Source: Stenocarpella maydis
Lineage: Eukaryota; Ascomycota; Sordariomycetes; Diaporthales; Diaporthaceae
Assembly (NCBI GenBank): GCA_002270565.1
Contig: NQMI01000165.1
Span: 5,051 to 69,050, forward strand
Direction: 5' to 3'
DNA length: 64,000 nt
In this document: positions 1 through 14,530 of the stretch, piece by piece
How positions within the stretch are numbered: position 1 is the stretch's first letter
Layout of the letters: each line of letters begins with the position of its first letter
Notes under the pieces: model-generated
What the model saw: the letters and a program-made list of their open reading frames with translations, nothing else
What the model was told of the DNA's origin: nothing
Databases searched by the model: none
Made by a program: the position numbers and the translations under genes

Positions 1-3000
1 CCCTCCCTCCAAGACTATAAGAAGGGGCCTTCCTATATTGCTTTTAAGAAATTTCTAGTCCTAGAGAATCAATCTTTTTTATACCCTATGAATTTATATC
101 TATTAGATATATATGTATATATTATAAAACTATTTCTTATGCCCTCTTTTTCTACCTCTCCTTTTTGGCACCCTCTATTCCCCTTATAACTCTCCTATCG
201 CGTCAGGGGCTCCTCTTCTTGCCTTCCACGCTCCTCTCAGGGTGGTTGCTTAATCAGGGCTCTAGCAGAACGTATGCCTTTTTATATGTGTGGAGGTTTT
301 GTCCTCTCGCTCTCCCCTCTGGGCCCGTTTTCACTACCTGTTAACATTATAAAGAAATCAAGTTTTAAGTATATAGTATATTATATTTAAGGTTTAACAT
401 AGAATTTAAATAATAATTTAAAGCTGAATCAATGGTTGTATATAATAATTATGCTTATATATATTAAAGAGGAATATTTATTTTAATAAGTAAGATAGGG
501 TTAAAGTTTTAGAGGAGATAGAATAAAGTTCTTCTATAGGATTGCCTTAGGGACATTTAATTAGTAAAGAGAATATTTAATAGTATATATTTCTAGCCTT
601 CAATTTCTTTATTTAGTATTTCTCTCAAGGCTAAAATAATATTAAAGTACTTATACTTAATAATATTATTTACTTTTAGATTATATAAATAGTTTAATTT
701 GATATACTTTAAGGTATTTAAATTATTCAGTAACGTTCTTTAAGTTTTCTTATTCTTTATTCATTATAATTATTATAAGAAGGCTCTACTTAACGAGAAA
801 TTTATTAATAAAGAATTACTTAATACTCTTTAACTTAGCTAATTGTAAGGCTATTACTTTAACTTACCTTATAAGGTCATAATAATCTTTTACTAGATAC
901 TTATATCTTAAATTAAAGGAAAGATATTAAATATTAAGATAAATCTTTGAAAATAAAAGCTTTAGAACCATAGGTATAATATTATTATTATAAATCCTTA
1001 TATCTTATTTATTATATTTAGATTAGTTTATAATACCTTTTTCAATATCTAAATATATTGCTTTTTAATAGTGTATTACTTTAATTTAACTATAAGAAGT
1101 ATTCCTTCTTTAAAAGCTTAATAATATATAGCTATTATTAATAATTCTTTTTCTTAAATTAATGTCATTAAGTACCCTTCTTTTAAAAGGTATTTCTTAA
1201 GTTCTCCTTAAAGGATTTTATCTTATATAAAGAATTAAAGGGCTTTCTTTTTGTTTTTACAAAAAGAAATATTTTTAATTACCAAATAAAGAATAGTTTT
1301 AGAATTATTTTATTATTAAGGTAGGTTATAATTTCTTTAGATTTCTTACATTAAAACTAAGTATTACTAGCTAAAGATATCTAATTAGAAGGCATTAAAG
1401 CCATGATTAGATTGAGAGATATATTAAATTAGTACTTAATATTACTCTTATAAGCTCTATTTACATTATTAGAAGGCTTAAATATTTTCGTTAAAAATAA
1501 GTTTATAATTAAATTATTATTCCCTTTTATATATTTAAGTATAACTTTATGAGTTCTAATTATTATAATCTATTAAATAATATTGGCTTTAAGGATATTC
1601 CGAGTAGATCCTTTCTACTGCTATATAGAAATATTTAAATTTATCTTTAAGATAAAGTAAATACTATATGAATAAAGCTTAACCTACCTAATTATATTGA
1701 ACATAGCTTACTATTTTCATTTTATAATATTATAGAGTTTTTTAGATAAAGTTTATATACTACCTTTATATTATACTAGATATTTAATTCTATCTTTAAT
1801 TTATATAAGGTAGGTTTTCTCGCGTTTTAGGCATATATTAACTATAAGAATAACATTACTACCGTTATAATTAATTTTAATAAGGTAGGTTATTAAGGTT
1901 ATAATTAACTTTAGGGTATTTATAGCCTCTTAATAGGATTTTATTCAGTGAAATATAGCTTCCTTTTTAAGGCGATTAAAGGGAGGTTGAGAGATAATTC
2001 TATTAAAGAATACTTACATATAATGGAAATTAATACATTAAGAAATAATTAAAGCTAAAAGATACTCTTATAGGTTTCCTATTTCTTAATCTTATTAACC
2101 CTTTAATTTATTAGTAATTAGCCTGAAGTATTTTAAATATATCTTATAATATTAGTTTACTTCTTATACTACTTAGATTTGATAATATTAATAGCTTCTT
2201 TAATACGCTTAGTATTATATAGTATATTATTAAGTTTCTCAATATACCCTATAATATACGTCCTTATTCTAAAAAGATTATAGTGCTTATAATTAGTATA
2301 TATAAATTTAAATCCTTTTATTATAATATTATTAAGGAAAGTTTAATAGATTCATAGAATTAGGTTATATAATAAATAAAATATATACTTTATAAACCAG
2401 GCTATTAAGTTTATAGCTTCTATAAATGATTTATATTATTAAAGTATTCTAATTAAAGTATTAAATAAAATTATATTCTAGATTTACTCCAGCTTGATTT
2501 AATTTTAATTAAAGAAGAAGTTAAAAAGTACTAAAACTTAATACATTATAAACCTTTTAGTAAGGTCATTTATAATAAAAAAATAAAGGTATTGTTCAGT
2601 ATTACTTAATATACCTAAAAGATATTAATTATTAAATTATACTTATTATCTTTTTTAGTTAAAAACTATTAAGTTTAATAAGCAGTATAGAAGTTATTTA
2701 TTATACCCCTTTCTTATATTCCTTCAATATTTTAATAGTAGTTTGTCTTAGTATTTCAAGTTGCTTAATAGGTTTTATTTAATAGGCTTTATAAGGGATT
2801 ATCTTAATAAATTAGAAAGGGCCTATATTTATGCTAGTCTAGGATACATAAGATTAATCTTAAGAAAGTATTTCTTTCAGGTCTCGTAGTAGGAAGGAAA
2901 ATATAGACTTTTTGTAATTAGAGAACGTATTATAATTTATAATTAAGATATATTATAAATACTTAGTTATTAGTTCTAATTCTTGTAAAATAATAGAATA

Positions 3001-5859
3001 TCTAAGTTTAATATATAAGCTATATGAACTTCCTTTAATAGCCTCAATTAGGTATTTTACTTTAGGTTTATAATTAAGCTTTTAGTTTATAGGTCTTTAA
3101 GAAATAGTTTCATTAAACGGAAAGTTATTTATTAAGTAAAGTTTTATTCCTATTGTTTTACATAAGCTTCTTATTATATGTAAAATAAAGTTCTTTCTTT
3201 ATTTATATAACTTAGAGAAATAAGGCTAGTAAGGCTAATTAAAGCAAAAGTAATTACTTATAATTTTATTATGGGTTTTAATATAATTTTCTAATAACAG
3301 AGTTTTAAGTTTTTATTTAACAAGAATCTTAAAGTATTATTATAAGCTAGTTTTAAATTACTTTAATAGCAACTTAATAAGGATTTAAATATAGTTTATA
3401 TCTTATTAAAAGTATTTAACTTTAAAATAACTATTATAACCCTTCAAAATACGTATTATTAAAGACCTTTTATACCTTTAATAATAGCTATTTAGAAGGG
3501 CTTTTGATTTTTCCTCTTTAGCCTATATATTACTTCAGATTTACTAAGACGAATATATATAATAAGGAACCTCTTTAATTACTTAAAAGTTAACGTTATA
3601 TTTAAAAAGAAAACTATTCATAAAAGAATATTATATGTAGTATCATATACTTTATTATTTATAATAAAGAAAATAGCCTTTATGCTACTATAGTTAATAT
3701 ATACTTATTCCTTAGTTACTGTAATTAGAGTTAGTATTACTTTGGTATAAACTATATAGTTTAGATCTTAGAAAATATATATAATAACTTATTATACTAA
3801 TAATAAAATAAGGGAAGGAGATATATTTTAGCTTTTATATTTAATAAATTTAAAAGGAATTCATTATTCTTTGAAGTAAATCTGCTAATTAACCATATAA
3901 ATTCAAAATAACCTTAATTAATTATATTTATAGCTTATATTAAGATCAAATTTACTTTATATTTATATATATATATATTTAATTAAAAGTATTAAATATC
4001 AATCTGAATACGTTTAATATTATTAAAATTACATTTATATAAAACTAATTTAAAATTCTATTTATTAGTCAAGTTAATATTTTATTAATAGAAAGAGATT
4101 TTAATTAAGATACTATAAATATTATTAAGAACAGTACATTTTACAGGAATGATTATAATTTATAGATTATTAAGATACTTCTAGGAGGGTTTAGTGTTAA
4201 AGCGTAGAAGTGTAGGTGTCAAGTGAAGCTTAGCGTTGATTGATCTTTTAATTTAATTTAATTAATTAGCATAAAACATTTCTTGAGTTTTCTTTTTAAT
4301 TATTGTAAAGATGTTTACTATAGTATTGTTGACTTTATGATTCGAGCTGGCTATTTTAAGACGAATATTTAGTTAGATAATTAAAAATAAGCTCAGAAAT
4401 CTGCGCGTTCAATTTGGTGTATCGTTATATATAGTATTACTTTAATTAATTATTCTTACGATTTCTTCCTTTTATAATATTTGTGTATAAAAGGTATTAA
4501 AACTTTTAAATATTATATTTTATTATCAATAAATGTTAATTAAGGTTTTGAAGTTATTATAATTAACATAGAATCAAGTTTGATCTTTTAATCAGTTTAA
4601 ATCTGTTTTAATCGTTTTAAGGAGAACTATATTACTTTGTAGTTATACTAAGAAGTAAGAGACTTAGGTGAGCTGTTGGATATAAAGTCGTATTATATAT
4701 TTTAATGAATGATGTCTTAACAGCGTTTGGTGACGTTTAATTTATATAATTTGTATTGTAATATTATGTATATAAATATTTAAATCGTTAGGGTTTTCTT
4801 TATTATAATTGATATTTATTTTAATACTTAGTAATATAAAATTATCTTTATATTACAAAGATTTAAGAAAGGTAAGTTTAATAGATTTTAATATTTTAAA
4901 GTATTTAAGCTTGTATTTATTATAATTTATTTATCATTCTGTTACGCTTTATATTTTATAAAGAAATTTAAGAATATAATTCTTCAGAACGTTTCTTAAA
5001 CCTTGCGTAGTAGTATAAGTATAATATGGAATTTATTTAAATATTTCTTCACTAGATAATATTATAAATATAGAAAATTATTGTCTTTTCGAAATATATT
5101 CATTATTTAGACCCACGTATATAAACCTCTTTCTTCTTAATTTTATATACAAGGTTGTATGATAAATAATTAAGTATTTTACTAAATCTTTATATTAAAT
5201 TTATAATAAATGTATAAATTATAAACTATTTGTATTTAAAATGAATTTTGATATTGATTATTAATGAAAATTCATAAATATATATAATAAAATTTACTTT
5301 TAATTATAGTCCATATTTTATTTAAATTAGTTGCTATTTATTAATATTTTTCTCTATAATATTTTATACTATAACGCTATTTATAGTTAGTATCATTATT
5401 ACACTATTCTGTAAGTATTATATTATATAACATTGATTACTTGTATTTAACGCTTTAGAGTAAAATTACTTTAAGTATAGTATAGAATTTAGTATAATAT
5501 ATATTTTTTATTTATATTAGTTTTTACAGCATTAAAAATAAAATAGGATTATTTCCTTTTTGATTTTTATATTCGTTGTCTTTTATTCATAAGCCTTTCA
5601 CTAGATTAGTAATATATTTAACAGTATTACTATTATTACTAGAGTAATAACGCATGATTTTAAGTTAAGAGCTTAAGTAGTTTTAAGTTAGATAAAACGG
5701 TTTAGATAGAAGAGAAACGAGATTTTTGATAACGTTATTATTTTATATATGTACTGATTGCTATAGGTCTCGAGAATACAAGTAGGCTCAATGAAAACGA
5801 AGAGAAAAGTAAATAGCAAACCTGGTATATAGATTAATATTATTATATATCTAGTTTAG

Positions 5860-6090
5860 TTTAATAGTGTGTTACTTAATTAATCTCTTACTTAATCAAT
5901 CTCTTACTCAATTAATCTATTAGCTTATTATTCTATTAGTTCATTAATCTATTGATAGATTGCTGTATTACACTATTCTGTTATTAGTTTATGATTTTAT
6001 TAGTTTATTAGTCTAGTACAGTATTAGCCAATTAATCTATTATTGTATAAACTATTGTTTTATTAGTTTATTAGTTTATTAGTTTTACCT
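5860..6090. repeat. Degenerate tandem repeat (ATTAGTTTATTAG-like)
   Basis: Irregular tandem copies of short units such as attagttt, ttaatctatt and aatctcttact run through this segment. The units are imperfect, so this looks like an old expansion in the AT-rich block. No coding content. Confidence 0.5.
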
Positions 6091-6891
6091 ACTAGTAGCA
6101 ATGTTATATACATTAAGAAAGGTTATTACTGAATCTAGTTATATAATCTATTAATAGCAAAGGTATATTTATTAGTTAAACTATTACTATATACGATATA
6201 TATAGTATTGAAAATATATAGGTTTATTATTTACATAAATAGTTATATAATATACAGCCCAAATGCAAAACTTTAAATACTTACAAATAATAAATATAAA
6301 TATAATAAATACTCTATAAATATAATGCTATCTAAATAATGTACAGATAAATTCAAAAGTAATTATATAGCTTAGAATACTTTCTAGCTATAGGTTTAAC
6401 TTTCTGCTTAAGCAATAATTTTATGTTTTTCTATCAAAACACTAAATATGGTTCTTTATAAATCTATTTATATAATTGAAAAACATGTACTAAATCTAGT
6501 TATATAATTAAAACATGCTCTTATTAAATCTAGTTATAGTCCTAAAACGGTTTCTAGTAAATATAATTATATAATTAAAAACTAAATTTACTAAATCTAG
6601 TTTTATAATTAAGAAAGATTATTATTAAATTTATTTGTTAAATTTCGTATCTTAGAGATAAGTTCATTAATTTATTTATTAATCTAAATATTAAATATAT
6701 GCATTTATAAAGATTTAAATGTCTCGTTTATATAAATAATGAAGTATATTAATTTATTCTTTAAGAAAGGTTCATTTATGTATTAATATAATTTAAGATT
6801 ATATAAGTTTATATTTTATATCATATTTAGAATATAGATAAAATAATGATATAAATAAATTACAAGGTAATTAAAATATTAAATTAATAGG

Positions 6892-7003
6892 GAAATAAAG
6901 AAATAAAGAAATAGAGAAATAAAGAAATAAAGAAATAAAGAAATAAAGAAATAAAAAATAAAGAAATAAAGAAATAAAGAAATAAAGAAATAAAGAAATA
7001 AAT
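6892..7003. repeat. (GAAATAAA)n 8-bp microsatellite
   Basis: About 13-14 tandem copies of gaaataaa, with one gagaaata variant and one shortened unit near the middle. A simple-sequence array in the AT-rich block. Confidence 0.85.
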
Positions 7004-7207
7004 ACTGTATTATTAGAAAAGTTTTAAGAATTATTATAACTAAGACTTATTTCTTTTCTTAGTTTTTTAATTAAACTATAGTTAAACTTTAGTTGTTTTA
7101 GTTTATTAATAACTAAAACGAAAACGAAGAAAATTAACTATAGGATTTAGTAACCCAATTGATACTAATTAACGGAAGATTAACTAAACTTTAAATAAAA
7201 AAAATAA

Positions 7208-7735
7208 ACTAATTTGCAACCCTACAGCGAACCACCGAGGCCATCATCGTAGCGAATCTCCGAGTCAGGGAGACCTTTCTAGTGCCGATGGTAGCGGGGG
7301 CATTGACACTAATACTCTCCTTCTTTTTGAGATGAGAAAGGATTTTCTGATTCACAGTCCCCACAGTCGTCGACTCATTTTAACTACCAAAACAGGAAAC
7401 TGAAAGATTGGTAGGTGCCGTCTTCTAGGTTGGCTCTAATGCAACTGCTGCAGCGAGCGGCGAGGCAACCTCCTCCAATGGCTTCGCCTACCCATGATTG
7501 TCAATCTGGGGCTTTGCGAGGAGTGAATGTCTCTATGCAATCACATTTAAAGTTTTCATTTTCTTAGTGTTTATTAAGTATGTCTAGTATACAGCAAATA
7601 TTCCTGTTACAATTTCTACCACTTGTAAGCGGTGTAGACCAGAGCGGCAAAATTAGCTACCAAAAGGGTCCCTTCAGGGCCCGCGGGCTGCAGTAGTAGA
7701 ACTACCTATCTAGGTACCAGGGTGAGGGGGGTGTT
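7208..7735. other. GC-balanced island inside the RIP block
   Basis: About 0.5 kb with near-balanced base composition (for example gagcggcgaggcaacctcct) and sharp edges to AT-rich DNA on both sides. Neither strand gives a convincing protein. The left edge reads ttgcaaccctac, which resembles the TAGGGTTGCAA-type ends of hAT transposons. That is only a resemblance, since no partner end was found. The island may be unique DNA caught between repeats, or a young insert. Confidence 0.4.
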
Positions 7736-10309
7736 TAATAATAGGATACAAGGACTACTATTTAATACTAAAATAATATTGATATATACCAATTAATTAA
7801 TATGTATATAAAGGTTTATAATTAATATTCTTTTTATATTTATAATATCTGAAAGAATTATAATAATATTAAGGATAATAGGTTTAAGGCCTCCCTCTTT
7901 TTTTTTAAAAAAAAAACAAATAACTAACTTAACCCTTACCTTTTAATTAATTGTTGATTTATTCTTTAATAACTTGCTTCTTGATTATTATGAGTATTAT
8001 TATATTATAAAATTTAAATAAAAATGATGTTCTTCGAAATTAATTATAAAAGTACTTGAGGAATTTATTCTATTAATTAAACAACTAGAATTAATTACTA
8101 AAATATAACCTAATAGGATATTAATAATACAATTAATACTACTATACGGTTGGGGTTAGGAACCTATAGTTAAAAGTAAATAATAAATTCAATATTAATG
8201 TTTTTAAAAATAACTCTAAATAAATACATTTATTATAAAAATAAATACCTTTTATGAATAAACTCCTTGACGATTAATTCAAGAATTATTTTAAAATGGT
8301 CTTATTAAGTTTTAATTATTGTTACTCATCAGCTAATATTATTATTTATAATTTNTTTTAATATTTATATAAATATTAAATAATACCTTATATGATTATT
8401 GAAGTCTTTATTTTTAAGTGATTTAAATTTAATAATAATGATGACATTCTTTATTATAATTTAGATTAAAATATAATAAATACTAAATATACTTTTATTA
8501 TTTTTCAAGATTATAAATAAATGATTCTTAAATCAAATTAGTAATAAACCTTCCTAAAAAAAGATATTAATTACTATTAATAGTATTAATATATTAGTTC
8601 TAATTAAACTGTTTAAAGATATTTATTATAAGTTATAATAAGATTTTAAATGAACTTGAAATATATTTGATTTAAATTAAAGATTATTAATAATTACATA
8701 AATTAAATACCTAATTTAATAAAACGTAGGTTATATATATAACATATTTGTAAGGAAGGAGCTTGTATATAATTTAAAATATATCTTAAAACGCTGTTTA
8801 AAGATTATAAAAATCGTTCGGAATTGTGCTTCAAAACTTCGATGAAGAATACAAAGGTAAATATAAATTTACAAAGCTTAAATAAATAAAACTTACTTTT
8901 ATATAAATAATAAAATTTAAATATGTTTATATAAGTAGTAATTATATGAATAATATTCATATTATTTTATTTTACATTTAACCTAAGTAAAGAATAAAAG
9001 ATTCATTAGCTAATAAATATTAAGGTAATAATTATATATAATATATTAAGAAAACCTTTAAAAGTCATAATTAGATTTTTATATATTATATACAACAAAG
9101 ATTAATAATTTTAATAACTTTTAGTCTACGGCTCATACTAAAATAAATTATTAAATGAAAAGTACAATATAACTTAAAAATAATTATGAAAAGTCAGAAA
9201 CTAGCAAATATTATAATTATAGTACAAATAATTTATTTTTTATATAAATATTAAAATAAGAAAAACGATAATAAAGAATTAGTATTCAAACCTTAATAAG
9301 TTAATTTTATTGTTAAGACTGTAGTAAACATTACTATCGAATATAATTAAGTATTTTCATTCATAAATTAATGAATTATATATTTTATCAATATAGAAGA
9401 TATAGAATACTATTCATTAATATCTAAGGTTAAAGCGTATAAAATAATAAAATAATATACAATACTCTTAGTAATTAAGTATATAATTTTCTTAATATTA
9501 GTTAATAAATATTTTTATATATAAATAAATAGAGTATTATTAATCGCCATAAATATGAATAATATTTAAATACTAATCTTCAATTGAAAAAGTAATATGA
9601 AACGAAGAAGAGTGACCTAACCCTTTTATTAATAGCTTATTTTGAAATAATATTGAAATATATTAATGTAATTTAAAATATAAGGGAATATTATAAGTAT
9701 TATATGGTATTAATTAATATTAAGCTTCTTATATTACTTTAGGAAATGAAAACTCTTTTTATATTGATATAATGTAACAAAGATATTTAAAACTTATAAA
9801 TATTAAAATATTAAGAATTATATTTCAAAATAAAAGTATATTATATTAAAGAAAAGAAATACTTATGTTTTAATTTCTTTTAAAGAATATATAGAAATAT
9901 TATCTTTAATATAGTGATGAAATATCCATTAAACATAATATTATAAGGAATATATAGGTTTATTAAAAACATCATTTAGAAGATTAGAGAGATTTTCATT
10001 TAAAATATAATGGTAAATAATATTAAAGGTTATATTATAAATTAGCTTGCACTAATGCTTGGTAATTAAATAAATTTATATTTTACAGCAAAGAATATAA
10101 AGAATAAACCTTATAATATTTAATAACAGTAAACTATAAGGAAATATTATTCTCTTAATAATACTTCATTAATATAAAATACCATAATAATAAAATATAA
10201 AGATTTATTTACTTAATATAAAAAATAAGTGAAAGATATTTTATAATAATAGGATTATTAATATAAAGATTAATTATTTGTTTTATATTTATTAATCAAA
10301 ATAAAGATA

Positions 10310-10828
10310 ATGTGGTTTACTAGTGAGTCAACCGTATTAGTAAGTAGATCAGTAGGTAACCTTTTGCTGATAACACTAATAAAAGGGTACGTTAGGTAAT
10401 ATTAGAGGCTGCATGCTTATTTCTTAACGAAAATAAATATATGTATATATATTATTGAAAGATTTAAATAATAAATACTTTTTGATGTAGATTATTATTT
10501 ATAAATATATAAACATAATATTGGATTCATTAATAATTTTATTAATTATTACATAAGGTATAGGCACCGGAAAATAAGTTTCTTAAACTTTTTTCTTTTT
10601 ATATAGCTATACATTAAATCTATATTTTTAGCTCTAATTATTCATATAATAAATTAGTAGCTATAATAGTATTATTATAAAATAATATTAACATTTAGAT
10701 TGGCTTTAAATTTATATATATCTTTATAAATATATTAAATATTATTAACAAATATATTTATATTAAAGAGAACAAAAGATTAAAAAATAATACACTCACC
10801 AATACAGTCACTTACTAGTAAACCGCGT
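10310..10828. mobile_element. TA-flanked inverted-repeat element (MITE-like, RIP-altered)
   Basis: The left end reads ATGTGGTTTACTAGTGAGT. The reverse complement of the right end reads ACGCGGTTTACTAGTAAGT. The similarity continues inward for about 34 bp, and nearly all mismatches are C/T or G/A transitions. Both ends are bordered by the dinucleotide TA (10308-10309 and 10829-10830), the target duplication of Tc1/mariner/pogo-type transposons. The 519-bp interior is AT-rich with no reading frame, so this is a non-autonomous or deleted copy. The family is inferred from the TA duplication alone. Confidence 0.6.
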
Positions 10829-11697
10829 TATTTAATTTAATACTATTAATGAAGGAAAATGTAAAGTTATATTTAGGATTTCATGATTTGAAAACAATGA
10901 TTTGTATATTGATTAAAGTTCTAACTAAATATTTTAACTAGTTTTAAAATAAGGACTTAATAATAAGAGAAGATAAATTTCAATCTTGAAGAATAATAAT
11001 TAATTATATATTAACATAAACTTCTTATAAATAAAGAAAATATAGTATTTTAAATTTAAGTCTATATGAAGTAAGAGACGATTAAAGCCTAGTATAATAT
11101 ATAATAACTATGTATATTGAACTATTGATTTAATATAAATTAAAGACGTAATATAACTTCGGGTTATATAATAATAACTATAAAGAATTGAAATAATAAA
11201 TCAATAGACCTTAGTATTAGAAACAGCTTAAGGAATATAATTATATCTTTATAGAAAACCTTATAATAAATATAATAATATTAATAATTTGTATTATAAA
11301 GGTGATTCAAGAATTATTTAAATAATTCATTTATACTTTATAAAAGGAAGCATAAACTACCTTCCTTTTAACATTTAAGTAAGTATTACAGACATTTTAT
11401 TAATTTTCTAAGATATTTAAAGAATACCTTAATATAATTCTGCTATAAGATCGTAAATAGAATTATAAATACTCTTAAAAGTAAATATTATTTTAAAATT
11501 TTATAAACTCTATAGGTTTTGGAAAGAATGCTTAAAGGTATTTTATAAGTATTTTAACAAAAATTATAAGAATCAATGTATTTAATTATACAAGTTCTTA
11601 TTAAGATATTCAACTTTATTTGTATTTAAGAATAATAATGAGTAATACTTTTATATTAATTATTAATAATTAATATTTACTACTTTATTTTACTTCA

Positions 11698-11712
11698 TAA
11701 CCCTAACCCTAA
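11698..11712. repeat. Telomere-like motif (CCCTAA)2
   Basis: The sequence taaccctaaccctaa is two and a half units of the fungal telomere repeat in the AT-rich block. Too short to be a telomere; it may be an interstitial relic or chance. Confidence 0.4.
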
Positions 11713-12736
11713 TACTAATCTAAATAAGCTAACCTTTAATACAAAAAATACTCTTCATACTAAATAATACTAACACCACCTTTAAAATCTCAATCCACTA
11801 TAAACCCTTAATACATATATATTTACACTACCTAAGACCAACTAAACTGGATTTACTATAATATATTTAGATTCTAATCTATTAAACACTTTTCCTTCTT
11901 TCGTATATATTCTTTTATTATACCTAGCCTTACTATTGTTTTTATAATATAATTTACTTAATTTACTCTAGATTAACTCCTTAGGGCTACTACTAATTTC
12001 AATAACTGGCTACTTCCTCTTTTTCCTTTCTATAATTATTACCTAAGACTCCTTAATACTAAGTACTCCTTTAAGCTATATTTAGGTTTTTGTTAGCCTT
12101 CTACAATTTAATGAGTGCTTTATTAGTTTCTAAAAATATCAAAATCTACTTACTTATAAATATAATTAAGTATACTATTACTTATATTCCTTTTATCATC
12201 TAATTAATAACCTTTAAAATTAGTATAAGGGAGCTTTCCTTATATATAAAAATCCTACTTTTAATAAAAGTTAATTGTTTAATATTTTATTAAATACTAA
12301 AAGAGTATTTAAAACTCCTATTCTTAGGAAAAAATAAAAATAAATAGTACTAGAGTTTTTATATATATATTAAGTTTCAAGAAAATATAATTTATGTCCT
12401 ATAGTATAATTCTAGCTCCTCTAAATATAGCCTTAATATTATCTTTTAAAAAGGTTTTATTATAAGCTACTTTGAATATAATAACGAACTTAGATTTAGT
12501 AATATAATTAATAATAGCCTAAATAAAGTTATTGATTTCATTACTATATATATGCTTAAAAGGTACATATAATATAATATCTAATAGCTAAACTAAATAA
12601 GAAAAGTGTGAAAGTGTATGAATAGTAATAATATTATTTTCCTTACAGTATTATTTAAATTTAGCTAATATAGAGCTCTTATAGCTATTTATAATTAATA
12701 TCTAGTAATCTATATTTCTCTTAAGGTTTATATATC

Positions 12737-13330
12737 TGATGAATTTGTGCTATAGAATAGCATTCAGTTCAGCGTGTGTGTTTCGGCAGGGTCGCAGTAT
12801 GGTGCTCTGAGGCGAATTGGGACGATTAACAATGGTCTGGACAACTTTGTATTGAATTAAGTTAGGCTTCTGTAAGCCCTCCTTATATACCCTCCGACGT
12901 CGTCTCACCCCTGGGCACGCTGCGGTCGGCTCTGGTGCAAATTTGCAAATGCCGGAAAATTCGCCCTTCCAACACACCATCTTTGGTTCCAAGCAGCCAG
13001 CCAACCATAGCCCTAGCAATGCCCAAATTAAGTACATACAAACTTCAGAAATCAGGCTATCCAATGCACTAAGTCATATACTTTTTGGGTAAGAAATAAG
13101 GGTAATGCAGAGGTCTGAATTAAGGTGCAAATGCAGGCCAAAATAATCGACTCACGGCCACCAAACTCATCTTGCGTCACGCACGCACTGGGCGTACTTA
13201 GCGAAAATCGCCTGACTCGCAAGTCTAGGGTAACTCCTTGCTAGGAAGTCTAGGGTAACTCCTTACAACGAAGTCTAGGGTAACTCCTTGCACGGAGTAC
13301 CAACGCCCTGCTGAGCGGTTCCGTTTAACA
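12737..13330 (-). mobile_element. LTR-like repeat, copy A (putative solo LTR)
   Basis: Read on the minus strand this 594-bp unit begins TGTTAAACGG and ends AATTCATCA, the TG...CA ends of an LTR. A TATA-like box (GTATATAAGG) lies within it, as in a U3 promoter. About 480 bp are almost identical to copy C at 14531-15010, and the first 93 bp recur at 13338. The 104-residue minus-strand frame inside it is a by-product of the repeat, not a gene. No clean target duplication is visible, and no internal retrotransposon sequence is attached, so a solo LTR is the best reading. Composition is normal despite AT-rich surroundings. Confidence 0.6.
13221..13295. repeat. Three tandem 25-bp units in copy A
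   Basis: Three consecutive copies of aagtctagggtaactcctt plus 6 variable bases. This part lies beyond the point where copy C stops, so it cannot be checked against the other copy. Confidence 0.85.
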
Positions 13331-13337
13331 ATAGTTC

Positions 13338-13430
13338 TGATGAATTTGTGCTATAAAATAGCATTCAGTTCAGCGTGTGTTTCGGCAGGGTCGCAGTGTG
13401 GTGCCCTGAGGCGAATTCGGACAATTGACA
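13338..13430 (-). mobile_element. LTR-like repeat, copy B (93-bp fragment)
   Basis: Repeats the LTR terminal 93 bp seen in copies A and C. It resembles copy C slightly more (gcagtgtggtgccctgagg). It breaks off exactly at an ambiguous base N (13431), after which unrelated AT-rich DNA begins. It is preceded by atagttc, as is copy C. The abrupt end at N suggests an assembly join. Confidence 0.65.
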
Positions 13431-13431
13431 N

Positions 13432-14530
13432 TAGTCCCTGCTATCTTAATAAATGTTAATCTTAAGCCTTATTAAGTATATGCACCTTATAGGTTGGCTT
13501 ATTATAATTTGCCCATTCATTAGAATTCCAGAGGTATTCCAAGGGTATATGGGAGTTAAGCCTTACTAGGGTGCATCCCATCTTATTATATTTTTAGTAT
13601 AGGTGCTAGTTCTTAAAATCATTATACTTATATATATATTTAACATCCTTACCTAGGTATCATTAGGGAAACTAATTATACTTAGTTTTCTCCCTTATGT
13701 ATTCCTTGCACCCATTATAAATATATAATACCTAGTAGATATCTTTATGCTTATTATATATTGGATACATGCATCCTGCATCTCCTAGTCTTCTATATTC
13801 CTAAATAGGTTATCCTATAGTTTCTTTAAAAAGTCTCCCTATAATCATAACTACTATAATGTTAGTCCTTAGGGCTAGAAGGGGTGCTTATTCTAGGTAA
13901 TCTTGCAGTTCCTTCTACTGGGTTTATAGCATAAGTATGGTCTGAGGGATAGGTTTTTCTTCTATCCTAGGGTTAATTTATAGGAGTTCCTCCCTATTTC
14001 CTACCGCTAGGGTCCTTCCCTGCTTTCCTAAAGCATTCTTAAGAAACCACCTGGTAGCTTCCTTGTTACTATAGTAAGTAGTATAGCTATTATTAGTATA
14101 AGCTATCCAACTAAGTAATATATATGCCTTTCTGGACTTCTGGGGATTCTTTATTAGTGGAATAGGCTACCATTATACCTTATCTTTCTAATATTTCTTA
14201 TACTAGGATTTAGTATATTATAAGAAGTATAGACTATTATAAAGGTTTTCTTTATTAGGGTTATAGAAGTTATATCCTTCATCTAGGTCTTAATTTAGGT
14301 ATATCTAATATTAATTATATATATTTATTCTACAGATATAGTACTTATTTATAAGCTCTTATTATGGTTTGGACCTGGGTGGTCCTTATATGCTACAGGT
14401 AGCTATATTAGCTTAATGAGTAGCTTTATTAGCTTATTAGGTTCCTTTAGGTACTAACTTCCAGTCCCTATTTTTCTTTAGAGCCCTGTATTCTAAAGCA
14501 AAATATCCTATCTTATTATAGTTATAGTTC
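13432..14530. other. AT-rich spacer between LTR-like copies
   Basis: About 1.1 kb of moderately AT-rich sequence with no supported gene. Composition is intermediate, with patches such as ggtcctta and gcatcctgcatctcct, suggesting partly RIPed repeat DNA. No open frame of note. Confidence 0.6.

Larger units (their letters stand above)
1..12736. repeat. AT-rich, RIP-degraded repeat block
   Basis: About 12.7 kb of almost pure A/T with TpA-rich runs and no open frame of useful length on either strand. This is the signature expected when repeat-induced point mutation has turned C into T across old transposons in filamentous ascomycetes. No transposase or reverse-transcriptase frame is readable. 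Recognisable sub-features (inverted-repeat element, microsatellite, GC-balanced island, telomere-like motif) are listed separately. A single ambiguous base lies at 8355. RIP is inferred from composition; no substitution index was computed. Confidence 0.85.

Noticed and set aside
6892..7003. CRISPR-like regular repeat
   Set aside because: Eight-base units without spacers in a fungal genome; a plain microsatellite.
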